From positions 3,782,001 to 3,846,000 of the forward strand of contig NC_089430.1 of NCBI RefSeq assembly GCF_026210795.1: 64,000 bases of DNA, given 5' to 3'. The notes beneath the pieces are model-generated. The model was not told the DNA's origin and did no database searches. It saw only the letters and a program-made list of their open reading frames with translations. The DNA is from Rhizophagus irregularis. Its lineage: Eukaryota > Glomeromycota > Glomeromycetes > Glomerales > Glomeraceae. The position numbers were made by a program, and so were the translations under genes. Positions 24,692 through 36,899 of the stretch are shown here, one piece after another (the first letter of the stretch is position 1; every line of letters starts with the position of its first letter).

Positions 24692-26172
24692 GTACGCTTA
24701 TTTGGTTTTATTGAATTGTAAATATAGCTGTTGAATATAACAAGTGAAGGCTTTAAAAAAGATTTTATAGAAAAATTTTTTTTTTTTTTTTCGTGAAATT
24801 ATGAAAAAAAGAGAGTAAGTTTTTTTTTGTATTTGCAAAAAAAAACGATGTTTAAATATCAAACTCGGACTTACCGGTTTTTCTCGGAAGGTCTAACGGC
24901 TTGTTTGACACTTTCCTGATTTAGTTGTATTGTAAAAATCAGGTTTTTAACGAATCGGATTTCAGCTTTATTTAAGACCAAGGGGTAAGGGGCTTTTTCG
25001 CCGGGTATAATTTTAATACTAATTATGCTGTCGATCATGATTATCAGATTAAAGTTTATAACGAGATGCTAATAAGTCTTTAGAATTTTATTATTATTTA
25101 CTACAAAAGTTTATGTATCAAATTACTCATTAAAGTGATTAGACTACTTATAACAAACTATTTCACCATCAAAATAATAAATAGACCTTTTGAAAATATG
25201 AAATGGTGCAGGAAATCTATTTGACAAAAAAGTTTTGAAAAAAAAAGGTTTTATAAAATTATAAAATATTTATATATTAATAGATTTACTTTTTTTTTTT
25301 TAAAAAAAAAATGATTTGCTACCCATCAATTAATACCCAGAAAAATATGAAGAATAGATAAACTCTCAATTTTGTTAAAAAAAATCAAGTAAACCTCTTC
25401 ATTACTAGGAATATCAAATCAAAAATAGTAAACGTATTTTTGGTAATCAATGCATTGTTAATGTGACGATCAATTCAAAAATTATTTAAATTATGTATAT
25501 TTAAATCTTTGATTATTGAGGATTTGTGCTATCGCAACTTACTAAGGGTGAATCCTATGCGAAATCTTTAATAACCAATAACATTGTATTCTAATCAAAA
25601 ATTATGAAAAATTAGAAACATAAAACAATTCCAATAACTTCCAATACTAAAGCAATCATGATTAATGAAATGAAACGAGAAGATTTTAACTGACAGTAAA
25701 CTTTTTATTTTCAATAATAGATATAATGGACAATGGTTATTAATTATGATCTTAATATTTGAAATTTAGGATCGTAAGATTTAATATTTTTATTTTTTGG
25801 CGAAAACAATGTAACGATAGCCTACGTCTCGACGATCATTATTCGGAATTTTCGATGCTTTTAACCTGTATAAAGTGTGGCCACGTGATTCAAACAAGCA
25901 CTAAAGTACAATTGTTAATCAAATTTAGTAAGACATCTTTTTCTTTTGAGCATTGTTAAAAATAATGTAAATCTGATCTTCTTAAGTTTGTTTTGTGGGG
26001 CTTGCATGTTGAATACTTGTTTTGTAAATTGAAGTTTGGATTTGATGAACCAAGTTGTAAAAATATATATATTGATATTGTAGATCATGTACAAAACGGT
26101 TATTTAGAGAATTATAAACGTGATTACGTTTGACTATCAAAGTCAATATATTCCAATTCTTATCATTTAATT
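24692..26172. other. AT-rich intergenic region with homopolymer tracts
   Basis: It holds the 5' flank of the PHF14-like gene and the 3' flank of the two-TM gene. T and A runs occur at 24776-24790 and 25290-25312. The short ORF at 25759-25959 has no supporting structure. I see no RNA gene or clear repeat. Confidence 0.5.
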
Positions 26173-27144
26173 TTACTTTTTCTCAAATTCTGCCCTATCT
26201 AAGCCATCAAGATATACTCTTAAAACATCGTCAGCAGTAGGTTTCAATGATTGAGTATTTTCCATTGGAAGAATATGTTGTTGAGGGTAATATCCCGTGA
26301 TTATATGAGCGAGACCCCAAGTTTTATATTTTCCTTTACCACTAAATAATCCCCAATAAGTTGTATAAAAGACGGCTAAAAGAACAATAAACATTATAAA
26401 TACCGAAAAGGCAGGAAAGCACCTATGTTCACGAGTTACTTCCATATTAAATGAAGCAGGTTTAAAATGAACAAATCCCGATGCGGTTGTAGAGGTAGAT
26501 TCATCTAGTTCAAGTTTATAATCCAAATAAAATTTCTCTGTGTTATTGAGAAAAATATGTTTTCGCCAGTAAAAGGAAAAAACTCTTTCTCTCATAGCAT
26601 CCATTTGCACTAAACGATATGGATTCAAAATTTGTGGTGTTGTTTTTGTGGATAATTCAGTATCAAGTCCAGCAGAAGAAGATAAATCATATGGATTCCA
26701 CAACATGAATGCAACTTTGAGCGAATTTGCAGTAGATACATTTTGTAACGAATATTTTACAAATAAAGGTGAATTATTAGGTGCCCAGTCTTTTGGTTGT
26801 CTTTTGGGTGTGGAGAAAAGCATCGGTTGTGTGGTTTGAAAAACATTACAACCTGTAAACCATGAATTGTAAGTCTCATCGTTGGAAACATTAGCAATTC
26901 TTACTAAATTAGCGCAATTCGCTAATGTTTCCCCGTAGACATTACAATCAAATTTAAAATTAATATTATTGCTACATAGTGAAAATGCTGGTGGAACGAG
27001 TTCTTTAACGTTTTCATTTGTAGTTGTTGTATGTATAAGCTTTGATCGATTAACATCTATTACTATATTAAATATTAAAATGACAAGTAGCAATATTGCA
27101 AAAATAATTTTTAAAACTATGGAAATTAATTTACGGAGATCCAT
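26173..27144 (-). CDS. Two-TM protein with a large non-cytosolic domain, unknown function
   Basis: Single exon, 323 residues. TM1 is at residues about 7-29 (KLISIVLKIIFAILLLVILI). A ~215-residue middle domain contains several N-x-S/T sites (for example NVS, NNT) and a few cysteines (SLCSNN, FDCNVYG, ANCANL, TGCNVF) that could form disulfides. TM2 is at about 246-268 (VFIMFIVLLAVFYTTYWGLF). A ~55-residue cytosolic tail ends KPTADDVLRVYLDGLDRAEFEKK. The layout fits a plasma-membrane or secretory-pathway protein with the middle domain outside. I do not recognise a named family. The frame is clean and long for such AT-rich DNA, so the gene is probably real. It is divergent from the ARMC8 gene. 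Confidence 0.75.
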   Translation of the reverse strand: MDLRKLISIVLKIIFAILLLVILIFNIVIDVNRSKLIHTTTTNENVKELVPPAFSLCSNNINFKFDCNVYGETLANCANLVRIANVSNDETYNSWFTGCNVFQTTQPMLFSTPKRQPKDWAPNNSPLFVKYSLQNVSTANSLKVAFMLWNPYDLSSSAGLDTELSTKTTPQILNPYRLVQMDAMRERVFSFYWRKHIFLNNTEKFYLDYKLELDESTSTTASGFVHFKPASFNMEVTREHRCFPAFSVFIMFIVLLAVFYTTYWGLFSGKGKYKTWGLAHIITGYYPQQHILPMENTQSLKPTADDVLRVYLDGLDRAEFEKK

Positions 27145-27759
27145 TTTTTTTTTTTATGAATTTCTGAGAAACCAGCTCTCAATATTAATAATCAAGACAA
27201 AAATTTGTTTGGGACCTTTTAATCCAAGTAATCCATAAAAGCAAAATCGCCCTCTTTTTATATCAAACAAATTTCCTCAACGCCGCAAATATACACACAA
27301 TAAATTCCTTTGTTTTAGGTACATAACAAAGAATTCCAACGTTTTACTCTTTTTTTCCAACAAGGAATTACAAACAAAAATAATTGTTCCCTTTATGGTC
27401 ATCAAGTTAGATATGCATAATTATACTCTCCGACCTCGACCGGACTGCTATCGAATTTTTACTGCGCTGAGATGTGATCGATCTTTTATTTAGATCATAA
27501 GAAAATAAACTATTTATCTGAAAGTGAGCAAGGAATTGCCTTGAATATCATTCGTTTTACCAAGCATGAATGTTTCAGAAATTTGTGGCGATAGCTAAAT
27601 CTTAAATGCTCTGTCACCTGATGGATCAAGAAAGGTACTTATATATCTGTAAGTGATAGGCAGCAAGTACAATGATGACTTATGCTATAACTGTTACTAA
27701 AAAATTAGAGCTCTTATATTTTTTATTCCACTTTCTTTCACCTCCTATTAGTTTGAACT
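27145..27759. promoter_or_regulatory. Shared upstream region of the two-TM gene and ARMC8
   Basis: 615 bases between two divergent start codons. Contains pyrimidine-rich stretches just upstream of the ARMC8 ATG (27715-27755), common before fungal starts. No specific factor site is claimed. Confidence 0.4.
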
Positions 27760-30562
27760 ATGAATTCCTTGAAACATAATCAAGCTGTTGATGAATTAAA
27801 TTCTTCTGATCCAGCTGTTCGTGTAAAGGCCCTTCGCTTTATAAAGAATAACATCATTGGAAATAAAACGAAGAAAGATCTGTATATTCAACTCAACGTA
27901 ATTCCTAAGTAAGTTATTCTGATCTTGATCTTTGATTTCACACAATTTATTAAAGTAGCTTTTTCGCTTAATAGGCTTGTAAAGTTCTTGAAGTCAAAGG
28001 ACACTGTGGATTCTCAAGTACAAATTCAAGCTGCGATTGTGTTGGGCAGTTTCGCATATGGTTCGAGATTTATTTTTTTAGATTTCTACTCTTAGTAAAA
28101 TCAATACTAAAATTTATATTTACAGGAGGCGAGGAAAATGTAACCGAAATAGCAAAACATGATGCAATCAAGCCTTTACTAGAATGCATCTCTTTACAAA
28201 ATGATCCCCGTCTTATAGAGGCTGCCGCTAGGGCATTGAAAGCAATTTATAAATGTCCCACCGCTGATAAGAACGATATCTTCGCTGACCATCATTTACG
28301 TGACCTTATTACACTTCTTAATCCCGATAGTCTCCATCCTAAAACCGATCGCGAAAGGATTGCTTCAGTACATACAGCTGAATTGGCTGCTACTATTATT
28401 GCTCGTTGTTGTGATACTAATGAACAACAAATTCAAATAGCTAGTGCTGGTGCTTTCCCAGCTTTGGTTAAGTTGCTTACTTGTGGATTTTCTAAAGCAC
28501 AAGAAGCTGCACTAGATGCTTTGGCATATCTCTGCCGGGAAAACCCTGAATTTGGAAAAGCAATCGTTGAAACTAAATGTAGAGTATAATTAAAGTAGTG
28601 AAGTTTATCGTTTACATAATTAATTGATTTATTTATTTTTAGCTGAAACAAGTGATAGCCCAGTTAAGATCATGTTAAATTTGATCCAGGACAAATCATC
28701 AACAATGCGTTTAATTGCTGCCAAATGGTATGCCCGATTTTTTTTTCCTATGCTTTTATTATCGTCACCACAATGTTATGTGGAACTTTAATAATTATTT
28801 TAAATGGTATTTTTTTTCTATAGTTTAACCCACCTGAGTCGTGCAAATGCTATTGGCGAGTATTCTAACGACATCACTTTAATTGTATTACCTACATTAG
28901 TAAAATTGCTTGATGAAAAAGGTCCTGTTCGTGAAGAAGCCCCTCACGTCTTAGCTTATTTGATTCGCGATAATGAAGAGTTACAAAAGGCTGCGTGTGA
29001 CTCGGATGCGGTTCCAAAATTAGCAGATTTTGTAACTCATGTCGTGGACCAAGAAAGTTCATATTATGACCCCGTAGGTGATGGTGATAAATTAAAAGAG
29101 GTTGGTATATATAATTAATAAATTAATACATCATGAATTGTAATGATTAAAAAACACTTATTTCCCATAGAATGCGTTAATGGCTCTCGCTGCTATTAGT
29201 TCACTGACGGATGATGGACGAAAGTTAGTTGTGGAAGCCAAGATTATTCCACATATCGTTGCTGCCATGTCACATCGTTCTTATGGAATTCGTGCTGCAG
29301 CATGTCAATGTACTCGGAGCTTATCAAGGTCGATTAACATATTACGGACCAGCCTTGTAGATGCAGGAGTTGCAACACCTTTATTTAAAGTAAGACTTCA
29401 AGAGAACCTTCTATGAGCAAATTTTCGTAATATTGTTCAGCTGACAATTTTCGACAAAACGAAGCTTTTATCTGACGAATCAACGGACGTACAAGCGACA
29501 GCTTGCGCAACACTTTGTAATTTAGTCTTAGATTTCTCTCCTATGAAAAAAGTGAGTATCATCTATTTGATATAATTTATTTAAGCAATTTCAAATTAAA
29601 GATGCCGGTTAGTAACTTTATAATTAAATTCTTTTCCAGACGATTATGGAACTAGGTGGAATAGAAAAGTTAGTAGAGTTAGTGCGTTCACCAGATAATA
29701 CACTGAGACTTAATGCAATATGGGCATTGAAGAATTTAGTTTATCAAGCAGAATCAGATGTTAAAGAAGCGGTAATGAAAGTTTTAACATACCAAACTAT
29801 GGAGAAGTAAGTATAATAAATCTGTCTCAATTATTATTATACATTAAATTCATAAATTTTATAATGTTATTTAGTTTAATTTCCGATCAAGAAATTGTCG
29901 AAGTACAAGAGCAAGCATTAAATTTATTAAGAAATCTTGCATGCACAAAACCGATTGTAAGTTTGTTACGATGTTGTTCATTAATTACAACTTAAGATAT
30001 TACTGATCATTTGATTATTTAGGACATTGAAGAGGTCTTCAAAGGTTTAAGCGAAAATAAATTAATGAATATTATAGAAAATAAACTATGTTGGTGGAAT
30101 GAAAATGAGGAAATTATTAAACAGGTAATGTAATGACATGTTGATTTTATGGTTCCACGTTTTAATCTTTTATATTTTAGGTACTGTATGTGATAAATAA
30201 TATTGCATCGGGTTATGAACGACATAAAACAGCTATTATGAATCGACCCACAATATTAACACGTATATTAAACTACATGGGCCACGATAATCCGGAAATT
30301 CGTGTGATTGCAGTGTGGGTTCTCATAAATTTATTGTGGACAGAAGATAAATCTGCTAGTAAGTATTTAATATTTTGAAATAATATTAGTAGGTTAGATT
30401 CAATATTTATAATTCCTTATTTTTTATCAAGGTTCACAAGTTCGAGTTCAAAAATTACGTGATCTAGGATTTGAAGATAAAGTAAAAAATATGACAAATG
30501 ATGAAAATTTAGATGTTCGCGAACGAGTGAAAACTGTACTAAATCAATTTTCACAAGTGTAA
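27760..30562 (+). CDS. GID5: Armadillo repeat protein ARMC8 / Gid5 (Vid28), CTLH/GID E3 ligase subunit
   Basis: The family is the armadillo scaffold of the GID/CTLH ubiquitin ligase and binds the substrate receptor Gid4, which recognises Pro N-degrons on gluconeogenic enzymes. The start MNSLKHNQAVDELNSSD at 27760 matches the ARMC8 N-terminal pattern. At least twelve exons give about 690 residues of continuous ARM repeats: ARALKAIYKCP, GFSKAQEAALDALAYLC, LTHLSRAN, RLNAIWALKNLVYQ, EQALNLLRNLACT. The C-terminal part follows (NPEIRVIAVWVLINLLW, NLDVRERVKTVLNQF), which is the most conserved in ARMC8. Stop TAA at 30560-30562. Length agrees with animal ARMC8. No lesion seen. Confidence 0.9.
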
Positions 30563-31328
30563 TTAAAATAATAAGTATTCAATAGCTTACGCATTGAATA
30601 TACATTTGAAACTTTATAATATTACTTTTAATTTATTTATTAAAGCTAAATATAACAGGTAATTAAGTATAAGCTTATTATGTTATAAGGAAAACTTAAG
30701 AATAACACAGTAGCTTGTATGTATATTCATTCCATTTCAATTTACTTCTTAGCTTGTATTATTAGTATCATGCATTATTTAGCCATAATCCTATTAGTTT
30801 TTTGAACATTCTTGAAATTTGAATTATTAATTTTATTTCATAAAATTTAGCATTTATTGTTTTTTTGAAAGACAAAAATTTTTAGGTATAGAATAAGTAA
30901 AGTAATTTGAAATTTTGAATATCAGAATTCAATAAACGATAATACTACTGGTTTACCAATGAATTAGAAATTGAACTTAACATCATAGTACTTTCTGAAT
31001 GTAGTAAGTAGAAGTTTGTTTTATATTTTTTTTTGGTTAAAGTTATAAAAGTTAGTAAATTTCATGATGAGAAGTGCAAAATTAATGATTTTAATATAAT
31101 TGATTTATCAGTAAAATAGAATATTACATTTGCTTCTGTTCTTTACATCTGTACATTAGGTGGGTTTATTGGAAATATACTTAATTAAATGATATATTAT
31201 ATCAACTTTTTAGTTTTTACATTAGTAAAGCATATTGAATAAATTTAAAATAAAAAAAAATATTTATTTGAATATATATACAGTATTGTAACAAAACCAA
31301 AACTATTTTTTAAAATAAAAGATACAGT

Positions 31329-31400
31329 CACACCCCTCCATAAGTGCATGCATCTGGGGCCCAGCCATACACATGCAGTTAGGGAGGGTGTGCACTTAAA
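31329..31400. repeat. GC-rich imperfect hairpin
   Basis: The left arm CACACCCCTCC is followed by TAAGTGCATGCAT and CTGGGG. The right arm, read backwards, is CACACCCTCC, TAACTGCATGTGTATGG, CTGGGG. It meets at the palindrome GGGGCCC. In surroundings of about 80% AT this is a conspicuous GC island. It may be a small MITE or a structured RNA. Confidence 0.55.
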
Positions 31401-31600
31401 GAACAGCCAATAGAAAGATCAATAGTAGTTAAATTGTATTTTTCATGATAAAAAATTTTTTTAAAATCAAGAATTGCCAAATTTTTATGCAATTAATATC
31501 CAATTATATTTATTTTGTATATTTCATAAAAAAAGTTTATTTTCTTTAAATTCTTAAGGGAGGGAGGAATTATCCCCCCGGTTAAGATTAGCAATACTCT

Positions 31601-31710
31601 TTATAAAATATATCTTGCTTATGTTTGAAGCGTCTATTTCAAAGAAATAAGTTTTTTATAAAATATATCTTGCTTGTATTTAGAGCGTCTATTTCAAAGA
31701 AATAAGTTTT
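31601..31710. repeat. 55-bp tandem duplication
   Basis: TTATAAAATATATCTTGCTT begins at 31601 and again at 31656, and both copies continue through GCGTCTATTTCAAAGAAATA with only a few differences. Confidence 0.75.
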
Positions 31711-32070
31711 GAAATTTATTATTTTCTGAATTTCTATAAGTATTAATTATAACAAAGTTTTTTTTATTATTATATTTTATATAACTGACTGGTAGAAGAA
31801 GACTTTTATAGTTATAGTAGATATTTGCTTACTGTGAAAAAAAAACTCTTACAATTATTCTTTAAACTGTTTTACAGTCAAATTTATCTGCAATTTTGTT
31901 TTTTAATTAAAAACACTTTTAAATACCTTAAAATATTTTATTACATAAACCAATATTTTTGTAATAAATTCTATAATATTTTCTAAGTAAAAATTGAAAA
32001 AAAATTCAATTTGATTATTTGATTAATAGTTTTTTAAAAATAAATGATTGACAAATTATAACAAATAGTA

Positions 32071-34329
32071 CCGTATATCGCGGGCCACAGTACCCCGGGT
32101 ATCTTGCAAATTTTGGGCATTTGGACCTGTACCCGGGGGTATATTACATGAGTGTGGCCGGCATCATACACAGAGGAGGGGTACAGAATTTTTAAAATAC
32201 CCGGGGTACTTATTGCCATATATAATATCTGAGTATTATGGATAATCGCTATGATGTAATCTCTCGTTAAGAATTTCTAAATATATCCTATTTCTCATAT
32301 CTTGATACTTTTTCAAGATATTTTACACAAAATTACTTATCTAAATACCCCTATTCATACATAAAAATGTCTTTGTTTGATTTACGTGTCTTTATTTTAC
32401 GCATTTTTTTTTTCTTTCTGCTAAAAGTAAAATGGTAGTTATTGGCAACAAGAAAAATAAAAAAACACGCAATCGTTTACCACAAAAGAAACAAAGACAA
32501 TGGAATGTAAGGGAAAAATTAATGATAGTGCATTATTATGAAAATAATAATAGAAATATACGTGGAACTGCCAAAAGATTTGATATTCAGCCCAAACAAC
32601 TGCGTGATTGGAAAAATAAAAAAGGAACTTTGTTAACGACTGCTCCTCATGTGGCTAAACTTCATCCGGGTAAACCTGCCAGATATCTGAAATTAGAAGA
32701 TGATTTATTTGCATGGATAAGTGAAAAAAAAGCCAATGGAAATGCCGTTACTCGAAAATTAATTACCAATAAAGCCATTTCCTTATCCAAAAGTCCAGAA
32801 TTATTAGCAAATAATCCGGGTATTGCTGGGTTCAAATTTTCTAATAAGTGGCTTGAAGGATTTCTGGAAGATATGACCTTAGTGAGCGTCGTAGAACAAC
32901 AGTAGCACAGCAACTGCCATCAGATTTAATTGAAAAGCAAAATATTTTTTTGAGTTATATTATGTACCTAAGAATTCATAATAAATATGAACTAAAATAT
33001 ATAGGCAATATGGATGAAACGCCCATGTGGTTTGATTTGCCGAGTAATACAACTATAAACCAAAAAGGAGCAAAAACGGTAAGTATTCGTACAACTGGTC
33101 AGCGAACGATCATCATTTACAGTTATACTTGCATGTATCTGACGGTACGAAACTTCCTGCAGTTTGCATTTTCAAACTGAAAAATATTCCGAAAGAAAAT
33201 TTTCCACACGGTATTTACATAAGAGCTAATGAAAAAGGGTGGGTTAACGAACAGGAAATGTTGTGGTGGGTTGAGAACGTTTTGGACTTCAAGGAACCGT
33301 TTTGGAAATCCACGTTCTATATTAGTATTAGATTCTTTTCGTGGGCGCTATAGTAAATTCTGTCGAAAAATCGATTTGTGGAAAAAAATACAAACATTGC
33401 CGTAATTCCTGGCGGTTGTACATCCAAATTGCAACCATTAGACGTTGCAATTAATAAGAGTTTTAAATCTAAGGTAATTATTTGATCTTTTTACTTCAAT
33501 TTTATTCTTATTAGTTACTAATATTAGTGAAATTATAGGTTAAAAATCGGTATAATAATTGGATGATATCAAATATTCATACTTTTACTCCAGCGGGAAA
33601 GATTAAAAGACCTTCTTATTCAACAGTCGCAACATGGGTTAAAGAGTCGTAGGATGAAGTTGATGAAAATCTTATTCAAAGATCCTTTAAAAGTTGTGGA
33701 GTTTCGACAAATATTGATGGTTCGGAAGATGATTGTATTTTTGATCATGATAGTTTATTGAATAGAGATAACGAAGTGTTAGAAAATTTTGATAACTCAA
33801 CCGATGAAAATTATGAAGAAGAATATCCCGAAGAAACTAACTACGAGAATAAATGGGATGTTAAAGTTGTTGTTGAAGTTGGTCGGGAAGAAGATAATGA
33901 CAAAAGTGAAAGTGAGAAAGAGGAAGATGATGGTAATTATGATTACCAAGATTCTGATGATCATGGAGAAATGCGTCATAGATTAAGCGAATTAAAAAAA
34001 GTATATAAGGTAAATTTTTTTATATTATTTTATTCCATTTTATCAAATAAAATTGCTAATTATTAAACTTGCATATAATTAGAAATAAAGAATCGATTAA
34101 GGAGTATATTACTATAAATATATTTGTATTACAATAATGAATAACTAATAAATAATACTCCGTTTTAATAAATAAAGTTGTATCCGGGATTTATACCCCA
34201 GGTATTTTACAAATTCTAAGATTTTAAATTGAAGATTTCTATGTAAAGTATCCGGGTACTTTAAAATTCCGATAAATTTTTTTAAAGGGGTACTGTGCAT
34301 AGGAGGGTACTGTGGCCCACGATATACGG
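32071..34329 (+). mobile_element. pogo/Tigger-like DNA transposon with 24-bp terminal inverted repeats
   Basis: Left end (32071-32094) and right end (34306-34329) are inverted repeats of 24 bases with one mismatch, starting CCGTATATCG. They are flanked on both sides by TA (32069-32070 and 34330-34331), the Tc1/mariner-type target. Further inside, each end has extra CCCGGGTA-like motifs. The single gene on the plus strand is a degraded transposase. Confidence 0.9.
32432..34017 (+). pseudogene. pogo-like DDE transposase, frameshifted
   Basis: The N-terminal 158 codons are open (32432-32905): a basic tail, then a helix-turn-helix of Brinker/Psq type (REKLMIVHYYENN, GTAKRFDIQPKQLRDWKN) and a second CENP-B-type helix region. 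The catalytic domain is spread over changing frames: first Asp in NMDETPMWFDLP (about 33010), second in LVLDSFRGRY (about 33325), third in LQPLDVAINKSFK (about 33440). I see frame changes near 32885, 33110 and 33290-33420, and an in-frame TAG near 33650. A very acidic C-terminal segment closes the reading (33758-34010). It is not expected to make active protein. Class assignment is firm. Confidence 0.85.
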
Positions 34330-36715
34330 TAGTTAAATTTTTTAAATTAAAATATCTTTTTATCTATTGATCCTAGAAATATAAAATGACTACCATTTGA
34401 TGCGTCTTAATGAGAAGAATCTGATAGAAATAAAATTGTCCTTCTACAAATATTATGTGACAGGATAACTTATAAAATCTAAAATTTTATAAATTAATAT
34501 AACTTTTTATTTATCAATTTTAGAGTTATTATTTTATTACCATTAAATGCACCTTAATAAGAGAAATCTAACAAATATAATTTCATCTTTCTATGATCAC
34601 TAGATCTCAAGATATTTTAAAAATTCAAAAATTTTTAAAATTAATTTTAGCTCTTACAGTTTAAGGGATAATAAATATTTGTTTACTATTTACTTTATAA
34701 TTTACTTGCCTATTGTACTTGTGCTTATCTCTAACTATACTTTTAATTATATTTATTTATACAATACTAATTTTATATGAATTTTAGGAATATTAGAAAT
34801 ATTTTATTAATATTAATATATTTTGAAAAAAAAATTGAATTACACAAAAAACTGCATAAAATTGAAATTTGTTATTAACTAATTTTCTAATATATTTAAT
34901 TAAATTTATCTTTATATTAACTGTATTTTTTTTTATAATAATAGGAAAAAACTTTTAAATCAATAATACATAACACCATAAAAGTTGTTAATACTACCAT
35001 TAAAAATGCTTATTTTACTATTAAAATATATTAGTATTTAGTAGAAATATCAGATTAGCAGAAAATTTTTTTATATTATAATATTACAATATAAATTATT
35101 AATATAATATAATTTTAAAGTCTACTATAGTAAATATAATGTAAAATCCAAAGTTAGTTAAAGTTAATTAAAGTTAATATAAATGATTAAATTAGCAATT
35201 TTTAAACTATAATTCTGGCCAAATTTTTTTAATTTTGAGTTCTGACTAAATTCATAATATTCAACTAAAAATTGAAAATTTTAGACTATATGTAATATTG
35301 TATTTACATAATATAACATCATTTTTAATAATTATAAGTATATTTACCTAGTTCCTAAAAATACATTTATAAACTTTAAAAAAAATAAAAATTTCATTTT
35401 ATTTAGTTCAATCTGACTGAAGAAAGTTACCTATTATAAGCCTATTTTAATATAATGAATTTATAAAATATTAAGAAACTTTTCCAACTTTTTTTTTTGC
35501 TTATTTTTTTTGAAATATTTTATATCTTTTATTTTAATGTTATTAAGATATGAAAAAAATTTTTTTACTTATTTATTTTTATTTATTTACAATATATGTA
35601 TTTGTAATTTAATTATATATGTTAGTGATGTTACCTAAATTATTTTAAGCTGCCATAATTATAAGTAAAATTCCAAATTCAATTATAGCATCCCAAATTA
35701 TTTTGGCACTTTACATAATAAATTACATATAAACTGAATGAATTATGGCATTCCAAATTATAATTATAGCATTCCAAAATAATTTAAATAGCATATAAAT
35801 TTAACAGCTAACACAACTAATATGAATTTTTTTACAAATAAATAGTTTTTATTTTATTTTTATGTTAAATAAATTAAAATCTAAAAAATATTAAATTTCT
35901 TTAATAAATTGTAAGTATTATTAGTATTATTATCATAATATTAAAATTTAACATTAAAATTTAATTTAAATAAACAAAAAAACTATTATATTTAACTAAG
36001 TTTTTAAATAAAAAATAATTTATAACATTAAGATAAATCTAATGATATTATTTTAATAAATAAAAAAAGATTTATTAGCATTTTAATTAAAAAATTTTAA
36101 CCAAATTCAATAAATAACAAAAATTTGCCTTAATAATCATCTTTTTAAACTTAATAAAAGTTGTTTATTTTATTAAATTATACCTAAAAATAAAATATCT
36201 AATTAAAAAAAAACTTTTATTAGAAGTTTTATAGGAATAAAAAATATTTTTTTTTATTATAAAAAGTAATTTTTGCATTTTACACAAAAACTATTTAATT
36301 AACTGCCTTTTTTAATTTAAAAACTTCTTTTTTTTGTAAAATTACATATATTTTTGCTATTTAAATTGTATTTTATACCTATTTTTAAGTTCAATTAAAA
36401 GGAAAACTGTATTTTTAAGATGAATTTTCTTGTATATGCAAAAGAAAAAAATATTACTAAAGTGAAAATGATAATGGAAATTTATAATACATATAATAAA
36501 CTATCAATTTACTTAATTTGTGTAAGTATTATTGTATAAAAATTTCTTTTTTTAATTATAAAATAAAATATTTGATGATAGTTCTACAAAATTATTTTAA
36601 TTAATGATCATTAATTTATATAACATTTTCAATGTTTGTTAAACTGATATGAATATTATTGTAATAATAAAATTAATAAAAGAATGAAACCAAAATGACA
36701 AATTGTTTACTTTTA
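34330..36715. other. Very AT-rich stretch without genes
   Basis: Long A/T-only runs, poly-A and poly-T tracts. The repeated phrase ATTCCAAATTAT(A/T) occurs several times at 35670-35790. No open frame, RNA gene or terminal repeat recognised. Confidence 0.5.
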
Positions 36716-36717
36716 TA

Positions 36718-36873
36718 TGGGAGGCGGTCAGTAGAAAAGGGGGAAATTTAAAATTTTAAGATTTTTGGTTATTAAGCTAATTTTGTTCCCATGACCATGA
36801 TTGGCAAAGTAAACTGATAAAAAAAATTTTGACCAAAATTTGGATTTCCCCCTTTTCTACTGATCACCTCCCA
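36718..36873. mobile_element. 156-bp MITE with 30-bp terminal inverted repeats and TA target duplication
   Basis: Left end TGGGAGGCGGTCAGTAGAAA and the reverse complement of the right end, TGGGAGGTGATCAGTAGAAA, both continue AGGGGGAAAT: 28 of 30 bases match. TA lies on each side (36716-36717 and 36874-36875). There is no coding capacity, so it must depend on a transposase elsewhere. Confidence 0.85.
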
Positions 36874-36899
36874 TATATATTTTATAAACAAACTTAAAA

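Larger units (their letters stand above)
30563..32068. other. AT-rich intergenic region with a GC-rich hairpin and a short duplication
   Basis: No gene visible. Two local structures stand out and are listed separately: a GC-rich imperfect inverted repeat (31329-31400) and a 55-bp tandem duplication (31601-31710). The rest is A/T homopolymer-rich and featureless to my eye. Confidence 0.55.
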
